Shown one piece after another: positions 1 to 10,943 of a stretch of DNA of 64,000 nt. Location of the stretch: assembly GCA_040437565.1 (NCBI GenBank), contig JBDOQK010000017.1, forward strand, positions 186,001-250,000, given 5' to 3'. The translations under genes and the position numbers were made by a program. The stretch is from Albugo candida. Taxonomy: Eukaryota > Oomycota > Peronosporomycetes > Albuginales. Position 1 is the stretch's first letter; the number at the start of each line of letters is the position of its first letter. The notes beneath the pieces are model-generated. The model worked only from the letters and a program-made list of their open reading frames with translations. It had not been told where the DNA came from and did no database searches.

Positions 1-1910
1 GAAGCAACGCAAATTCTTTAAAGAGCTCAACCAGTTGGTATATTATACTGTCCCGAAATGGGAATGACACGTCCGTATCCAGTTCACCTTAGCATTCAAC
101 TCTCGGAAAAAAAGTTTTTTCTTTTCGCTGATTCCTCGGAACCAACTTTATCGCATCGTTGGGAAGGCACTGCCACCGGAAAAACCGCAACCACTGTTGA
201 TTCACGTGTCCCCACGTGATCGATGCGGGACGGCAACATGGGTGAAAGTTTTTTACAAATTATTCAAACGTATTCGCAGACGTTCGCTACCAATCTATTC
301 CGATATCCAGTTTCTACTATCATTCTATCCCTTACCAGTTCGAGCACGCTTTTGGTTTTTACAAAAATCACATCCAGAAATTATTCTGTGCACTTAAAAG
401 CATTGTGGTGACGTGGAAAGTTACCTGCATTTGTTTTTCGATTGCAACAGGACGCGTCCAATTTGGGAGGAGCTTTTTCCGTCGTGAGCGTGTTTCTTTT
501 CTGTTCGACCATGATGATAACACAGCGCGTGTGCACGGAATCCTGCACTTCGTGATGCGTGGAAATCCTGTAGGGTGGTGCTGGAGGACCTCTGGTTTGC
601 GTTAATCGTGGCTGCGCTTCACTCTATTTGGACGGACCGGAACCGCAGACTTTTCGATTACGGCACTTCGACACCTACTGCACCTGCTGTTTCGGTGATT
701 TATAGCACACTGAGGTCTCATATACGATAGTTGCAAAGGCAGTGCTATGCTACGGAGCAGTGCAGCACTTGACAAAAGTGTTACAGTCATATCGACATAC
801 TGGTTCAGCGCGGAGGTATTTCTCGGTACGACCGAGCCTTCTTCAAGTTCGGCGACGTTGAATATTGTCATGAGTGACGTTTCTTTTCACAACTACTTAT
901 ATCTGGTCCGATCAACCTAACTGTAGACTAGTCTCCATCAACCCTGCATGTATATCTTTTTTTATTGTAGCCTAGGCATTGGAGAAGTCATTTACGTCTA
1001 ATTCTAGTAATATACACAACTTCAACTAAGTTATGTCTAGATTCCCAAATACTGCAGTGCGTCATAGTAATTCATATCGGAGATACGACTTCATGCTCAG
1101 TCATAATGAGATTGTCCATGTTGACGCAGGCGATGGAGTTCGCACGTATTGTGGATGATTCCAGATATATCTAGATGTACTCTGCGTTCACGTCGCATAT
1201 CAAGCAATGATTTCTCTTGAGCGTTTGCTCGGACGTGCGCCTTTTTTTAGATTGATTTTTCGCTCGAGCCGCTAAACTTTTAGTGCACATGAATTATCGC
1301 ATGTCTGTGTCAATCATTGACAGAATAGTGTATGCAGGTTGGTTGTGACCAAATACGCGTAAATGTATCGAGCTTTTTTCTCCTCTGAATTTTGTAGTTT
1401 TTCAACGTTCTTATAATGAGTTCCTTTCCGTGTTTGGTTTCTTTTTATGTTCACTCAATTGCGCGTTCCTCTCGAAAATATGGTAACACATTTTAAGACA
1501 GCTGTATATTCCTTTATGGTATTCATTGCTGATAACGACAAAACTGCATCTTTGGTATAAAAGCGTTGATATTTGACACACGTGAGTGCTAGGTAGGGTT
1601 TTCTGCGACATATAAATGCGGGAAAACCCGCAATATTTATGCGGTAAAAGTCCGAATGTGGAACGTTGACTACAGACAAATAAAGACTTGTGTATTACGT
1701 TCACATCAACTAATCTATTTATTGATACTTCAATTCGATGATGTCGTTTAAGCAGGTTTTGTACTTCTTCATAGATGAGTCAATGGGAATTGATGCCGGT
1801 GCGTTTGGCAATGATAGGCTTCGCGAAGGTATTCTGTGCCACGAAAAAGCTACCGATAACGAAGTTTTGTGGAGCGGATTGCACTATCACGCCATCGGAA
1901 TACTTCAGGT
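1..1910 (+). mobile_element. LINE (non-LTR retrotransposon) 3' remnant with long tail
   Basis: Truncated by the window edge. Bases 1 to about 720 encode, in several frames, the C-terminal end of a LINE reverse transcriptase protein: a zinc-binding patch reading CGDVESYLHLFFDC near 405-450 and the typical end motif WTDRNRRLF near 625-660. About 870-1910 is non-coding tail plus a short open frame at 1738-2079. The whole stretch matches 35,290-37,213 in inverted orientation at roughly 85-95% by eye (position 1 pairs with 37,213). The copy is broken by several frame changes and stops. The tail is unusually long for a LINE 3' end, and no poly(A) is visible. Confidence 0.75.
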
Positions 1911-2079
1911 AATATTCATAACGATAATTCAAAACGATAATCTCATCGCTGACGATATGTCAAACTGCGGGTTAGATGTTGAACTGCTTCAAAAAAATGC
2001 TTCTGCTTCGGATAAAACAAAAACGATCGATCGTCTGGGATTACCCTGTAAACTCAACTTCGAAGGAAAACGGACGTAA
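1738..2079 (+). CDS. Hypothetical frame at the end of the LINE-linked repeat (113 aa)
   Basis: I do not recognise this product. Its first ~55 codons (around FIDESMGIDAG and NDRLREGILCHE) have a diverged counterpart on the minus strand at about 35,300-35,480, where the frame is not open. This part therefore belongs to the repeated unit. Beyond about 1910 the similarity fades. It may be a relic of a gene next to, or captured by, the LINE, or chance coding. There is no signal peptide or membrane segment. Confidence 0.2.
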   Translation: MMSFKQVLYFFIDESMGIDAGAFGNDRLREGILCHEKATDNEVLWSGLHYHAIGILQVIFITIIQNDNLIADDMSNCGLDVELLQKNASASDKTKTIDRLGLPCKLNFEGKRT

Positions 2080-4352
2080 GCAATTCTATTTCAAAATAAC
2101 TCGAATCCGACAGTAACGCAAAATTTTAATGCTGGACAATTGAATGTTTATTTGCTAAGCGAGTTGCTTCAAACGCTCGATATCGAAGAATTGACTGAAA
2201 AATGGTGATGAGCATTAGATATTGGAGAGAAAAAATAGCTTTTGGAAGAGCATCACGCGCGTGAAGCGACCTTACCGAATTGATTGCACTTTCGACTGAA
2301 TGAAACGTTTTTCATCAAAATTGCGACGCGCTGAGGCAATTAAATTGTTAAGAACAAGAGATCGGCTTTTTACAAGCGATTTCGCGCGCATACGCTGGTC
2401 GTAAGCAGCGAATTTGCACGGAAGAATGAGAAACTCGAACTCCCGTTTGGAGTCAGCGACACTCGTCGCACTTTTGAAACAGCTTGAGATCAATTGCTGC
2501 AGGTAAGGGGACTCGCCGCAGTGATAATGGCATCCCACACGATCTGCGAGATACCCTTGAAGCTGACGAACGTTTTGGAATGATCCACTTGAAAACAAAA
2601 AGTCGGAATCAAAGTCCATTGTATGTTGAACTATTACATCAACTTCTACTGCTCTAATGAAATCCATACTGTTATGAAAGGAGGAAGGATGTGCGGTACG
2701 ATGGAATCGATGAATTTGTTTGGTATGCGAATTGATGTAGTGCAGATACATCTTCATTCCCCCATGAAGTTTGAGCTAGCGACAGAGATGAGGACATATT
2801 GGATGGATGCATCGACGAAAGAGAAGGAGGATGAGAGTGTAGAAAAACCGTCCCAGAATGTAAAAAGACGATGTGGCGCAGAAAGGTATGTAGATGGGTA
2901 GAAACAAGAGAGGACTAAGAATGTGCGGGAAACGATAATATATTCACTGCGAAGAAATGCGTACATTGCAATGGTGTAAATAAATGATAAAGAATTATTG
3001 AGATTGGGAATGTATCTTTGTTGTCATTGTTTGATTTATGTATCATACTGTCAAATGAACGCAAAGAGAAGGCTACAACGAGGAAAATGTATCCATCACA
3101 CGATCACGTTGCTACAGGCTGAAATTACTCTGAAATGCATCCTCTCATGAGCGTAAACAGTCGAATGCTCGTTCAACTTTGGAATGCCAATGGAAGAAAG
3201 CAATACGATAGTTGAATGTGGTCGAGTAAAGAAGCCCCTGTTAATGTTCAATCATCTTGCATGATATAGCGAGAATCATCCTCGTGTAAGAGAGCATCTG
3301 CTTCGCTGCACTAATCATCTTCTATTGAAAAAACGGCTCATATATCACTTAAATTAGAGAAGATGCAAAGAGAGATGTTCCCAGAATTTTAATCAATATG
3401 GTGTCAAGCTTTCAAGGGCGCTAACTCAATGCTTGTTCTCAAAATACAGCGGTATTGGTGCAATGGATGCTTGGCAGTATTTTACGCCCAGATATTCCTT
3501 CCACTTGTCTCCTTTGAATTTCAAACCTGTTCCTTCTGGTCTACCCACATGATTGTATATCGATATATCGCTTTTTATACTTTGACTGCTTAGCACATGT
3601 AATGACTGAGTGCATTCATCTTCCTCGAAGATCGCAATCATTCTCCGCCAAAAAAACAATCACTGAGGTAGGTATGCTCCTGGAAAAAAGGCACGTAAAA
3701 GCATTGCAATATCTACTCTTGCAAATATTTTCCTACAGACTTGCCTTTTGTTTCATATTCGAACCTTGCACCAGTATTTTCTTTTGTGAAATTCTACCCA
3801 CTATATCACGATTCTGAAGGGTGGAGAGGTAGGCTCCCGACCACGTTGATGGCTAAATGTGTAAAAGCAACAATTCACCACATATCTCCACATGGACGTA
3901 CTAATTAGAGCACAAGCCTATTTTCATATTCAAATCACAGTAAGCACATACCAATCAGATATATCGGTCAGAGTGCACTCGTCCACCGGATGCAACCAGT
4001 CCTATACAGCATCAACTTGCTGCAAACAAAATGGAAACAATCGGTGAATTAGACACGGTTTCGAAATGCGATACAACCAATTGTGGAATGGGCTTAGAAT
4101 CATGGCCGGGGAGGATTCAAACTGCCTGAAGGTCACAACCAATTATAATAATATAGAAAGCTATATTTCTTGCTGAAGCACACAGTAGGAACGACGATTG
4201 TCACGAATACAAAGCCCGTCCATCGTATATACCATGCATGAGTGTATGCCTTCCTCGGAGGAGATCTGCATTGTATCTCTTCGTCAGGATACCAGGTATA
4301 TAGAGGCGCATCGTCACTTAGTAGAATCAACATATACCGATGCTTCAACACC
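2080..4352. other. Intergenic, no recognisable gene
   Basis: AT-rich sequence with only short open frames. The longest is a 161-aa minus-strand frame at 2272-2757, with no family resemblance, no signal peptide and no clear splice partner. I see no RNA gene or terminal repeats. Confidence 0.5.
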
Positions 4353-4772
4353 TCAGCTAACCACAGCGTTCTGTGATTCTTCCGACACCAAACGAAAGAT
4401 CACACTCGAGCTATTTGGAGAGGATAAGGATTGTGTCAGAAACTGAAGCATGCCGCAAAGTACAACAACTGACTGATACTTTCTGCTCGAAGCATCGCAC
4501 TTATATTCGTATGCCTTCTCGCGCAAATTAAGAATACGCGAAGGAAGAACCTTTCGACGACTTAAGTCACAAAGCAAATAATCTCTGTGGGTGTATGGCT
4601 TCCCAAAGGCAACACAATGTGACAAATTTAGAAATGGAAGCTTCTCATCCAAGCCTTTTCTTTTTCGTCTCGGAATCGACACACTCTGGTTTATTTGCAA
4701 GAAAATCGCTTTTGTCGAATTTAAAAGTGCACATTCTGAACAATTGAAATGTTTCAGCCTTCTACACCACAC
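4353..4772 (-). CDS. Hypothetical ORF (139 aa)
   Basis: An open frame with seven cysteines, mostly in the first third and the middle, and a run of basic residues (RRKRKG). I do not recognise it. It lacks a convincing signal peptide and no relative occurs elsewhere in the window. Its length is only modestly above chance for this composition, so it may be spurious or a gene relic. Confidence 0.2.
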   Translation of the reverse strand: MWCRRLKHFNCSECALLNSTKAIFLQINQSVSIPRRKRKGLDEKLPFLNLSHCVAFGKPYTHRDYLLCDLSRRKVLPSRILNLREKAYEYKCDASSRKYQSVVVLCGMLQFLTQSLSSPNSSSVIFRLVSEESQNAVVS

Positions 4773-5539
4773 GGAAACATTTAGCGTTTCTACTGTCGGG
4801 AATGGTTTTCCTGGATATGTCTGAAGGCGTTTGGCTCTCTCAGGTGCTATAGAGCGCCTTGAAACGTTTTGCAGAAGCTTCGATTCCGAGGATCAAATAC
4901 GAAGAGCGTTCTATCGGTTTCCGTCAATGTACGATGTTTTTCGGATGTATTCTGACGGATGAAAAACAATTTCTCGATTTGCTCTATGCGGATGATATTA
5001 CTGGAAGGGAACAAGACAAAAAACTTTATTCGAGAGTAAATCCTTGTCGGGCGTAGTTATTAGGCGTCTGTCCGAGCCGATGTAAGTACGCCTGCAATTT
5101 CAGCAACGCATCCGGTGCTAGAAAATCTGGTTACCAAATCAAATATAAAATGACAATGGATGGAACATGGTTCATGAATCACCGAGTCGCGCGCTGAGGA
5201 TCGATTTGCATCGTTCACATTCCACCTTCGTCCATCGACAGTACTCACTCCTACTTGCCGCTTTATTCATGAAATGAAAGCGAATATTATCCGTCGGGCG
5301 TGACAATTCTCCATAAAATAGGTCTGATATTCAGAAAATCACCAGCTTTGCGCTCATTCTGTGACTAGATCTCGTTGAGAGAATCGTTTCGATTCACGGA
5401 CTTTTTGAAAATCCATTTTTTTTTTGATGTTAACGTATCATGAATGAATCGTGACACATTGAATATGGATGATGCGAAAGCTCAAGTCCCCTTCCTGTTC
5501 AATTCTTCAAGAAAGCCTCACAGACTTAGTAGTCCTGTA
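4773..5539. other. Intergenic, no recognisable gene
   Basis: Only short frames (up to 65 aa) that overlap on both strands without family resemblance. No repeat shared with the rest of the window was noticed. Confidence 0.45.
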
Positions 5540-5785
5540 CTAAGCCGAAAACATAGCACGAGATGTCAATTCAGCCGTGTCGTATCCATACGTTTCTTCA
5601 GGTGAAAGCGACTCCAACCAAATGAGGCAAGAACGCCTGCCAGCAATCCTATCATCTCGAGAGAGTGCGACATACTTGAAAGAAATCGAATGGGGAGCCG
5701 ATAAGAACTGTGGAAGGAAAATGAGAGAATAAAAGAAACAAACAAATAGAGCTCTGAGTTGGACAGTCGTCGATCTGAGTATCAT
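5540..5785 (-). CDS. Possible small secreted protein (81 aa)
   Basis: Counting from the internal ATG at 5785, the protein opens with a short basic stretch and a hydrophobic core (ALFVCFFYSLIFL), followed by a small-residue region (LSAPHS) that resembles a signal-peptide cleavage site. The mature part would be about 50 aa with one cysteine. An upstream in-frame ATG at 5839 would add 18 residues and bury the signal. No family is recognised, and chance occurrence is possible. Confidence 0.25.
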   Translation of the reverse strand: MILRSTTVQLRALFVCFFYSLIFLPQFLSAPHSISFKYVALSRDDRIAGRRSCLIWLESLSPEETYGYDTAELTSRAMFSA

Positions 5786-5839
5786 TTTTCTTCCGACCGC
5801 CTTTGATATACGAATTTGGTCAACTTGCTTTCTTTCCAT

Positions 5840-6772
5840 CTTTGTATGTGGCTTTCGAGTCGGATTAAAAAAGTGCTGAAGTTCGGAATTATGACTTACT
5901 CCAACTGAAATTTCCTTTTTCTTCTCACAATCTCATCATTTACTCTCGCAAAAAAATTGTTGTCATCGAAGCACGAGGAGAAAACAAAAGATGCATCGCC
6001 TCGGTTGAGGTCGCATTCGTACCACTTTATACAGCCACTTTAATGACCTCTTTGACGATGTACTACAATTGCATTTCGTGACAAAGCTACACATCTTTTT
6101 GTACTCCAATCTGCTTCGCCAAATGATCTGATTTGAACACCATCAGTATTCGCGAGAAATGACAGAAAAATGTGCAATAAATGTGAAGGACATAATCAGT
6201 TTCCACCATGACCGATGGTCTTCGGCATGGAAAGTTATAATGTGGAAATAATGATGATTCTGGAGTTCTATAGTGACAATCAAAGCTACACACACAATTG
6301 TTGTGTGAGCTGCAAAGTGCTTCACAAAGAGATATTTTTCCTCGACGCCTCTATAGTTCCATCATTTTAGATACTTTTTCATGACACAAATTTACGCCAA
6401 CTACTTGGAATCACACTCTAAGAAATAGAGCTTTTATGAAGTTTTTATTTCATAACGAAAGAATTCGCGTCATATTTCGTAAGGCGGCGCACCTCTTTTC
6501 ACAATTGGACTGCGTGAGCTTTTCGCGTTTATTGAATGAGTGTAACAATGCGTCGATCATCCATTGCAGTGACTCAACTCTTTGCGTGCGGGAAGGAAAT
6601 GCGCGGAGTGAAGTAATTTCGTCCAATGAGATACGCTTCCTAAGAATATAATATTTTTATATTCTACTACCATAATTCTATAAATTTACCATTCTAGGCA
6701 AAATATCGTACTTCGACATAAGCGAACTTGCTACGGATCAAGTACGCATGCAAAAGTTCGGATGCGAACTTA
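5840..6772. other. Intergenic, downstream of the SS18-like gene
   Basis: No convincing gene. Short frames at 6087-6293 (-) and 6436-6651 (+) show no recognisable family. The AT-rich stretch near 6,650-6,720 is probably the 3' flank of the next gene, which ends at 6773. Confidence 0.45.
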
Positions 6773-7685
6773 CTACCCGCTTCCTGGCGGAATGATTGTC
6801 GGAAGGGATGGATTCGAAGACTGCATTGGATGCGCGAGTGGATGCTGATTAAGGGATGGATAGCTTCCAGAGTACTGCGGCGCGCTCATAGCCATCATCC
6901 CCGGAGATACATCCTGATATCCCATCGACATGGACGCCTCGTTATTCTGATACATTGGAGCAGGCTGCGACATATGCATGTATTGCGGATGATTTCCCAT
7001 ACTCGCCATTCGAGCCTGATATTGTGCGAGTGCTTGCGCTTGAGCGTTTGCTTGGACTTGCGCCTGCGCTCTGGCTTGCTGTAAATTAGCTTGTGCTTGA
7101 GCTTGTGCTTGTGCTTGTGCTCGAGCTTGTGCCTGAGCTTGCGCTTGAGCGTGCATTTGTACTTGCATTTGAGCTTGGGCCGTTCGGTTTTGGTACGCTC
7201 TCATTTGCTGAATGTGTGCTTGGGACATTGTATTGGATCGATCGGTTGAATGATTTGGAAAGTTTGGTTGCGGTTTTGTGCGTGGAGACGTATCAGACGC
7301 TTCGTCTGCCCACTTTGCTAAGATCATTAGGTTTTTATTGAGAATTTTTCGTTTTGTATCGAGTTTTTCCATAAATTCACTTAATTGCGCATTCCCTTTT
7401 CCGTGTTTGATACTATTATTCAGTTCAATGATTTCGACAATTAATCCTGAATTCTCATCTAGCATTGCCTATGACGATGAGAGTGTAGGTAAGAGAGTAT
7501 TAACTTTAATAGGAGGTATACGTTTGTACCTGAATCTGTTCCGTCGATATCACGTCGGGTTCTTGCGCAAATTGCTGCATTCTTGGTATCGCTTGATGAG
7601 GTCTTTTATTATAGACATCATGACATGTATTAGGTTTAACAGTGTAAAAATGTAGACTAGGAACAACCGCATATAATGTATTCAT
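6773..7685 (-). CDS. SS18/GIF-family (SSXT domain) transcriptional coactivator
   Basis: Two exons: 7685-7530 (52 codons, starting [10 protein letters not shown]) and 7468-6773, separated by a 61-nt GT-AG intron at 7529-7469. Joining them gives 283 aa and completes the SSXT signature: exon 1 ends ISTEQIQ and exon 2 begins [10 protein letters not shown], continuing to [11 protein letters not shown] (about residues 44-105). In animals and plants such proteins (SS18, GIF/AN3) bridge transcription factors to SWI/SNF remodellers, so a nuclear coactivator role is inferred from the family. About residues 148-205 are an almost pure Gln-Ala repeat; the tail is rich in Met, Pro, Ser and Gln, as is usual for the family. 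The start was chosen because the upstream exon supplies the conserved N-terminal part of the domain. It lies 188 bp from the stop of the next minus-strand gene. Confidence 0.85.
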
Positions 7686-7873
7686 GTTTATTGATGTCTC
7701 CCAAACTTTTACAAACCGGTCTCATCGGCGTGTATCACTGCCCTTATAGACTCTCTGGTTGAGCGATAAGGAGTTGATGCCTTTCTCACCAAATGTACGC
7801 TGGTAATATGTTCCGCGAAGGTGTCTCGTAATTATGTGACACATTCTGATAACTTGCGTCTCCTCATGCGCAC

Positions 7874-8971
7874 TCAAGTATGTAGCACGGTCGACTTGCC
7901 GAAATCAAGAACGAGCTCGCGTCGGCACCCGGTGTAAAATCGCTCAGGGATATTTGCTAGGGATTGAATTGTTTGAATTGAGGGTCTGGGACACTTGATG
8001 ACGATAGGTATCTGCCACTTGATTGTCTGATTGCTGTGTGTGGATGGGTCCATTATAAAATCAAATTGGATGATCCACTGGATACTTATGTAATTTGTTT
8101 GGATGGTTGGGATTGCTTGTTTCGGTATGGTTAAGCGACAATTCGTTTGTAGTGTCGAAGCCGTTTCTTCTGCAAATGACGCAATCACTTTTGAATGTAA
8201 AGTAGCTTCGCTTTTTTCCTGTCTCAGTAACATCGCCACAATTCTCTTACATTTGATGTTGGAACGTGTGAAATTCAATACACACAGAATGTTTTCGCCC
8301 AAGTAATAAAACGGCTTGGAGATTGAGCACTCCAGCAAACGTTCAGTCCCCGTTTTTATGACATATACACTCATTTTCTCCATCGGTCCTCGTCGGGAAT
8401 TGTGTGGTACAACTTCAAAAGGCATCTCAGTACCCTTTCGCACTCCAACAGACGACTCATTTGCAATAAACAGCTTTGGACTTTCTGACTCGAAATTAGC
8501 CACTGGAAACATTGAAAACGTATACGTCACAGAGCCGTATACCTCAAACGGTAGATGCATGCTAGTTTTTGTATGCGGCGTTTCCACCACGCCCGTCAAC
8601 ATGTAAACCACACGCGCGAGTGTGACATGAAAGCTAGTGCAACACACTGTCGGTAGCGCAATCGCAAAGGAGAGACTTGACGTCCCTTTGTCCGATATTT
8701 CAACGTGATGTTTCTGGCTTTCTGTTTGCAAAATACAAGTGGAATGTTTGGTATTAGAAGAAGATTCGGTAGCATTTCTCTGCAGAGTCGGAGGAGGGCC
8801 AGAATGAAACGTTAGATGAGCCTGAATTGCGAGGCATATCGACAATCTTTCGAGAAACGATATATTTTCCTTGTTTGTTTCGCGTAGCTGTAATTTCATT
8901 ATCCCGCGTACGTATTCGTTTGAGTGATAGCATCGGGAACTCAATCGTGCGGTAATGTGCACACCCGACAT
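7874..8971 (-). CDS. RGP1-like Golgi trafficking factor (Rab GEF subunit)
   Basis: A single-exon 365-aa protein resembling Rgp1, an arrestin-fold partner of Ric1; in yeast and animals the pair activates Ypt6/Rab6 at the Golgi. The best family match is residues ~210-310 (ECSISKPFYYLGENILCVLNF, then KVIASFAEE and RLTIPKQAIPTIQT), the region where Rgp1 proteins have a conserved 'lineage' of Y-x-L-G-E and a T/I-P sequence. The N-terminus (MSGVHITARL) also fits an arrestin-like beta strand. The length is close to that of animal RGP1 (about 390 aa). I chose the ATG at 8971; an apparent extension to 9121 runs through the N gap into a duplicated copy of the same start and is an artefact. It is divergent from the cytidylyltransferase gene, so the two may share a promoter. 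Confidence 0.72.
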   Translation of the reverse strand: MSGVHITARLSSRCYHSNEYVRGIMKLQLRETNKENISFLERLSICLAIQAHLTFHSGPPPTLQRNATESSSNTKHSTCILQTESQKHHVEISDKGTSSLSFAIALPTVCCTSFHVTLARVVYMLTGVVETPHTKTSMHLPFEVYGSVTYTFSMFPVANFESESPKLFIANESSVGVRKGTEMPFEVVPHNSRRGPMEKMSVYVIKTGTERLLECSISKPFYYLGENILCVLNFTRSNIKCKRIVAMLLRQEKSEATLHSKVIASFAEETASTLQTNCRLTIPKQAIPTIQTNYISIQWIIQFDFIMDPSTHSNQTIKWQIPIVIKCPRPSIQTIQSLANIPERFYTGCRRELVLDFGKSTVLHT

Positions 8972-9143
8972 GATCCTACTATTTAATAAATAANNNNNNN
9001 NNNNNNNNNNNNNNNNNNNNNNNNNNNNNNNNNNNNNNNNNNNNNNNNNNNNNNNNNNNNNNNNNNNNNNNNNNNNNNNNNNNNNNNNNNNNNATCGTGC
9101 GGTAATGTGCACACCCGACATGATCCTACTATTTAATAAATAA
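8944..9143. other. 100-N gap flanked by identical 50-bp copies (assembly overlap)
   Basis: N run at 8994-9093. The 50 bp before it (8944-8993) reappear exactly at 9094-9143. This looks like two contigs whose overlap was not merged, so the true gap is probably absent and the RGP1 start is single. Confidence 0.9.
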
Positions 9144-9573
9144 GGTAAACCACTCTAAAACCGACTTTTCTTTGTTGCGTCAGAGCCACAACACTTGCAG
9201 AAAAAACTGATACCGATATGTTTATTGCCAACGTCACGAGAGTCCAACGTGTTCCGTCTTATCAAGACATAAACTTGATTATCGATTATGCTTGGCTACA
9301 AATTGTAATTATGTTCTTTCAGTTTACTAATTCTGCAAGAGAACACGGCTATCTGGTGTTTCCGCGTCGTGCTGCTCGGTGTTCAAGCTTAACTACACAG
9401 ACCGCTTCATTCTCTGAAAGTGAAGATAGTGCGTTGAATACGGCACTGGGCTCTACATGTATCTTTACTACTCTAGCGTGCACAACACCATAAAGTAGGA
9501 CTATTCCTCAGATCGCCGTAACGGCAGAAATCACTATTTCGCATTAAGCCTGCACAGTAACACTCAATTTACC
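9144..9573. promoter_or_regulatory. Divergent intergenic region between RGP1-like and cytidylyltransferase genes
   Basis: About 430 bp separate the two divergent starts once the duplicated 50 bp and the N run are removed. It probably holds both promoters. No TATA or other specific element can be named with confidence. A 91-aa plus frame at 9218-9493 is considered chance. Confidence 0.4.
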
Positions 9574-10717
9574 ATGACAAAAAAGGTAACGTACTTACTC
9601 ACACATCACATTTGAGTGATGTAACTCATTCCTCACAGCGAAAAGCAAGAGACTACGGTGAGGAAGAGGAGTTTTCTTCTCTCGAGAAAACGAGAGACTA
9701 CTATTCGGACGAAGAACGTGATTCATCCAAGACGAAAACCACTCGCGAGTCCAATCCTTCATCGGAGGAATGGAGTGACACATCACCACCTTCTCAAATG
9801 AACCGACACGATGAATTCTATTCGCGAAGTAGAAGTCCATCTGTGGAGCCTTTTCGTAAAGTTTTAGTAGACGGAGAACCCGGGACGCTCACAGGAAGAC
9901 CTCTTCGTCTCTATGCAGATGGGATTTTCGACTTGTTTCATTTCGGCCACGCCAAGGTACATATCAGTTATATACAAGTGTCATGCTCATCTGTTATGTT
10001 CAGGCTCTACAACAATGTAAACAAGCGTACCCTCACGTCTATCTACTGGTTGGATGTAATAGCGATGAGATGACGCACCAGCTTAAGGGAAAAACCGTCA
10101 TGACCGACAAAGAGCGATACGAGTCACTACGGCACTGTAAATGGGTGGATGAAGTAGTCGAAGACGCGCCTTGGGTGATAACCGATGAATTTCTCGACCA
10201 ACATGCGATTGATTATGTGTGTCACGATTCACTTCCTTATTCCGATACATCGGGTGAGTCCTCGGATGGCGATGTGTACGATCGAATCAAGAAAATGGGC
10301 AAATTCTTGGAGACTAAACGCACGGACGGTATCTCGACCTCGGATCTGATTAACCGAATTATCAAAGAATACGATACATTCATTCGGCGTAATCTTCAGC
10401 GCGGTTACACTGGAAAAGAGATGAACGTTTCGTATTTGAAGGAGCAAAGCATAAAGTTCGATATGGCTGTGGATAAGGTAAAACACGATGTGGACGGGTT
10501 CATTCATAAATGGGTCGGGAAAGCGGACGAATTACAGTATAATTTTCTGGATTTATTTAGTCGCGACGGACCGTTGGTACGTATCAATATTAATTCTGAC
10601 GGTACTCCATATTCAACACGTACTGATTTGTTGTATGTACAGAGAACATCACTCCGGAAACGACGTAGGATCCTCAAAGAGCGATTGACCGATATCGCGA
10701 GGGAAAAGCTCCGCTAA
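9574..10717 (+). CDS. PCYT1: Choline-phosphate cytidylyltransferase (CTP:phosphocholine)
   Basis: Catalyses CTP + phosphocholine to CDP-choline, the rate-setting step of phosphatidylcholine synthesis. Three exons: 9574-9585 (only MTKK), 9639-9956 and 10004-10717, with GT-AG introns of 53 and 47 nt, both phase 0; 347 aa. The nucleotidyltransferase core is clear: the HxGH motif (HFGH, residues 105-108) closes exon 2, followed by YLLVGCNSDEMTH, TDKERYESLRHCKWVDEV, and the RTxGISTS signature (residues 216-223). The first ~85 residues are acidic and Ser/Arg rich and vary in the family. After the core lies a charged helical region (YLKEQSIKFDMAVDKVKHDVDGF) that could bind membrane, as in animal enzymes, and a basic tail. 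The choline versus ethanolamine assignment rests on the single cytidylyltransferase domain. The pinin-like gene follows on the same strand, about 95 bp on after removing the false gap. Confidence 0.93.
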
Positions 10718-10765
10718 GACTTTCATATTTGTAATTGACTTATTTGACATTAATGACATCAATGA

Positions 10766-10927
10766 CATGTTAATAATCGCTAAACCTTTAATTTACNNNN
10801 NNNNNNNNNNNNNNNNNNNNNNNNNNNNNNNNNNNNNNNNNNNNNNNNNNNNNNNNNNNNNNNNNNNNNNNNNNNNNNNNNNNNNNNNNNNNNNNNCATG
10901 TTAATAATCGCTAAACCTTTAATTTAC
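10766..10927. other. 100-N gap flanked by identical 31-bp copies (assembly overlap)
   Basis: N run at 10797-10896. Bases 10766-10796 are repeated exactly at 10897-10927. It lies in the spacer between two genes, so the real spacer is about 131 bp shorter than shown. Confidence 0.88.
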
Positions 10928-10943
10928 TTGGAGTGGATCCACA

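Noticed and set aside
7020-7195. Short regular repeats suggesting a CRISPR-like or satellite array, and a plus-strand Leu/Val/Glu-rich frame at 7093-7341
   Set aside because: The repeats are the coding Gln-Ala tract of the SS18-like gene; the plus frame is its antisense shadow.
8972-9121. Extended RGP1 frame running through the N gap
   Set aside because: The extension only rereads a duplicated copy of the true start across an assembly overlap.
9218-9493. 91-aa plus-strand frame between two divergent genes
   Set aside because: No family features; it lies where both promoters must be, and it is of chance length.
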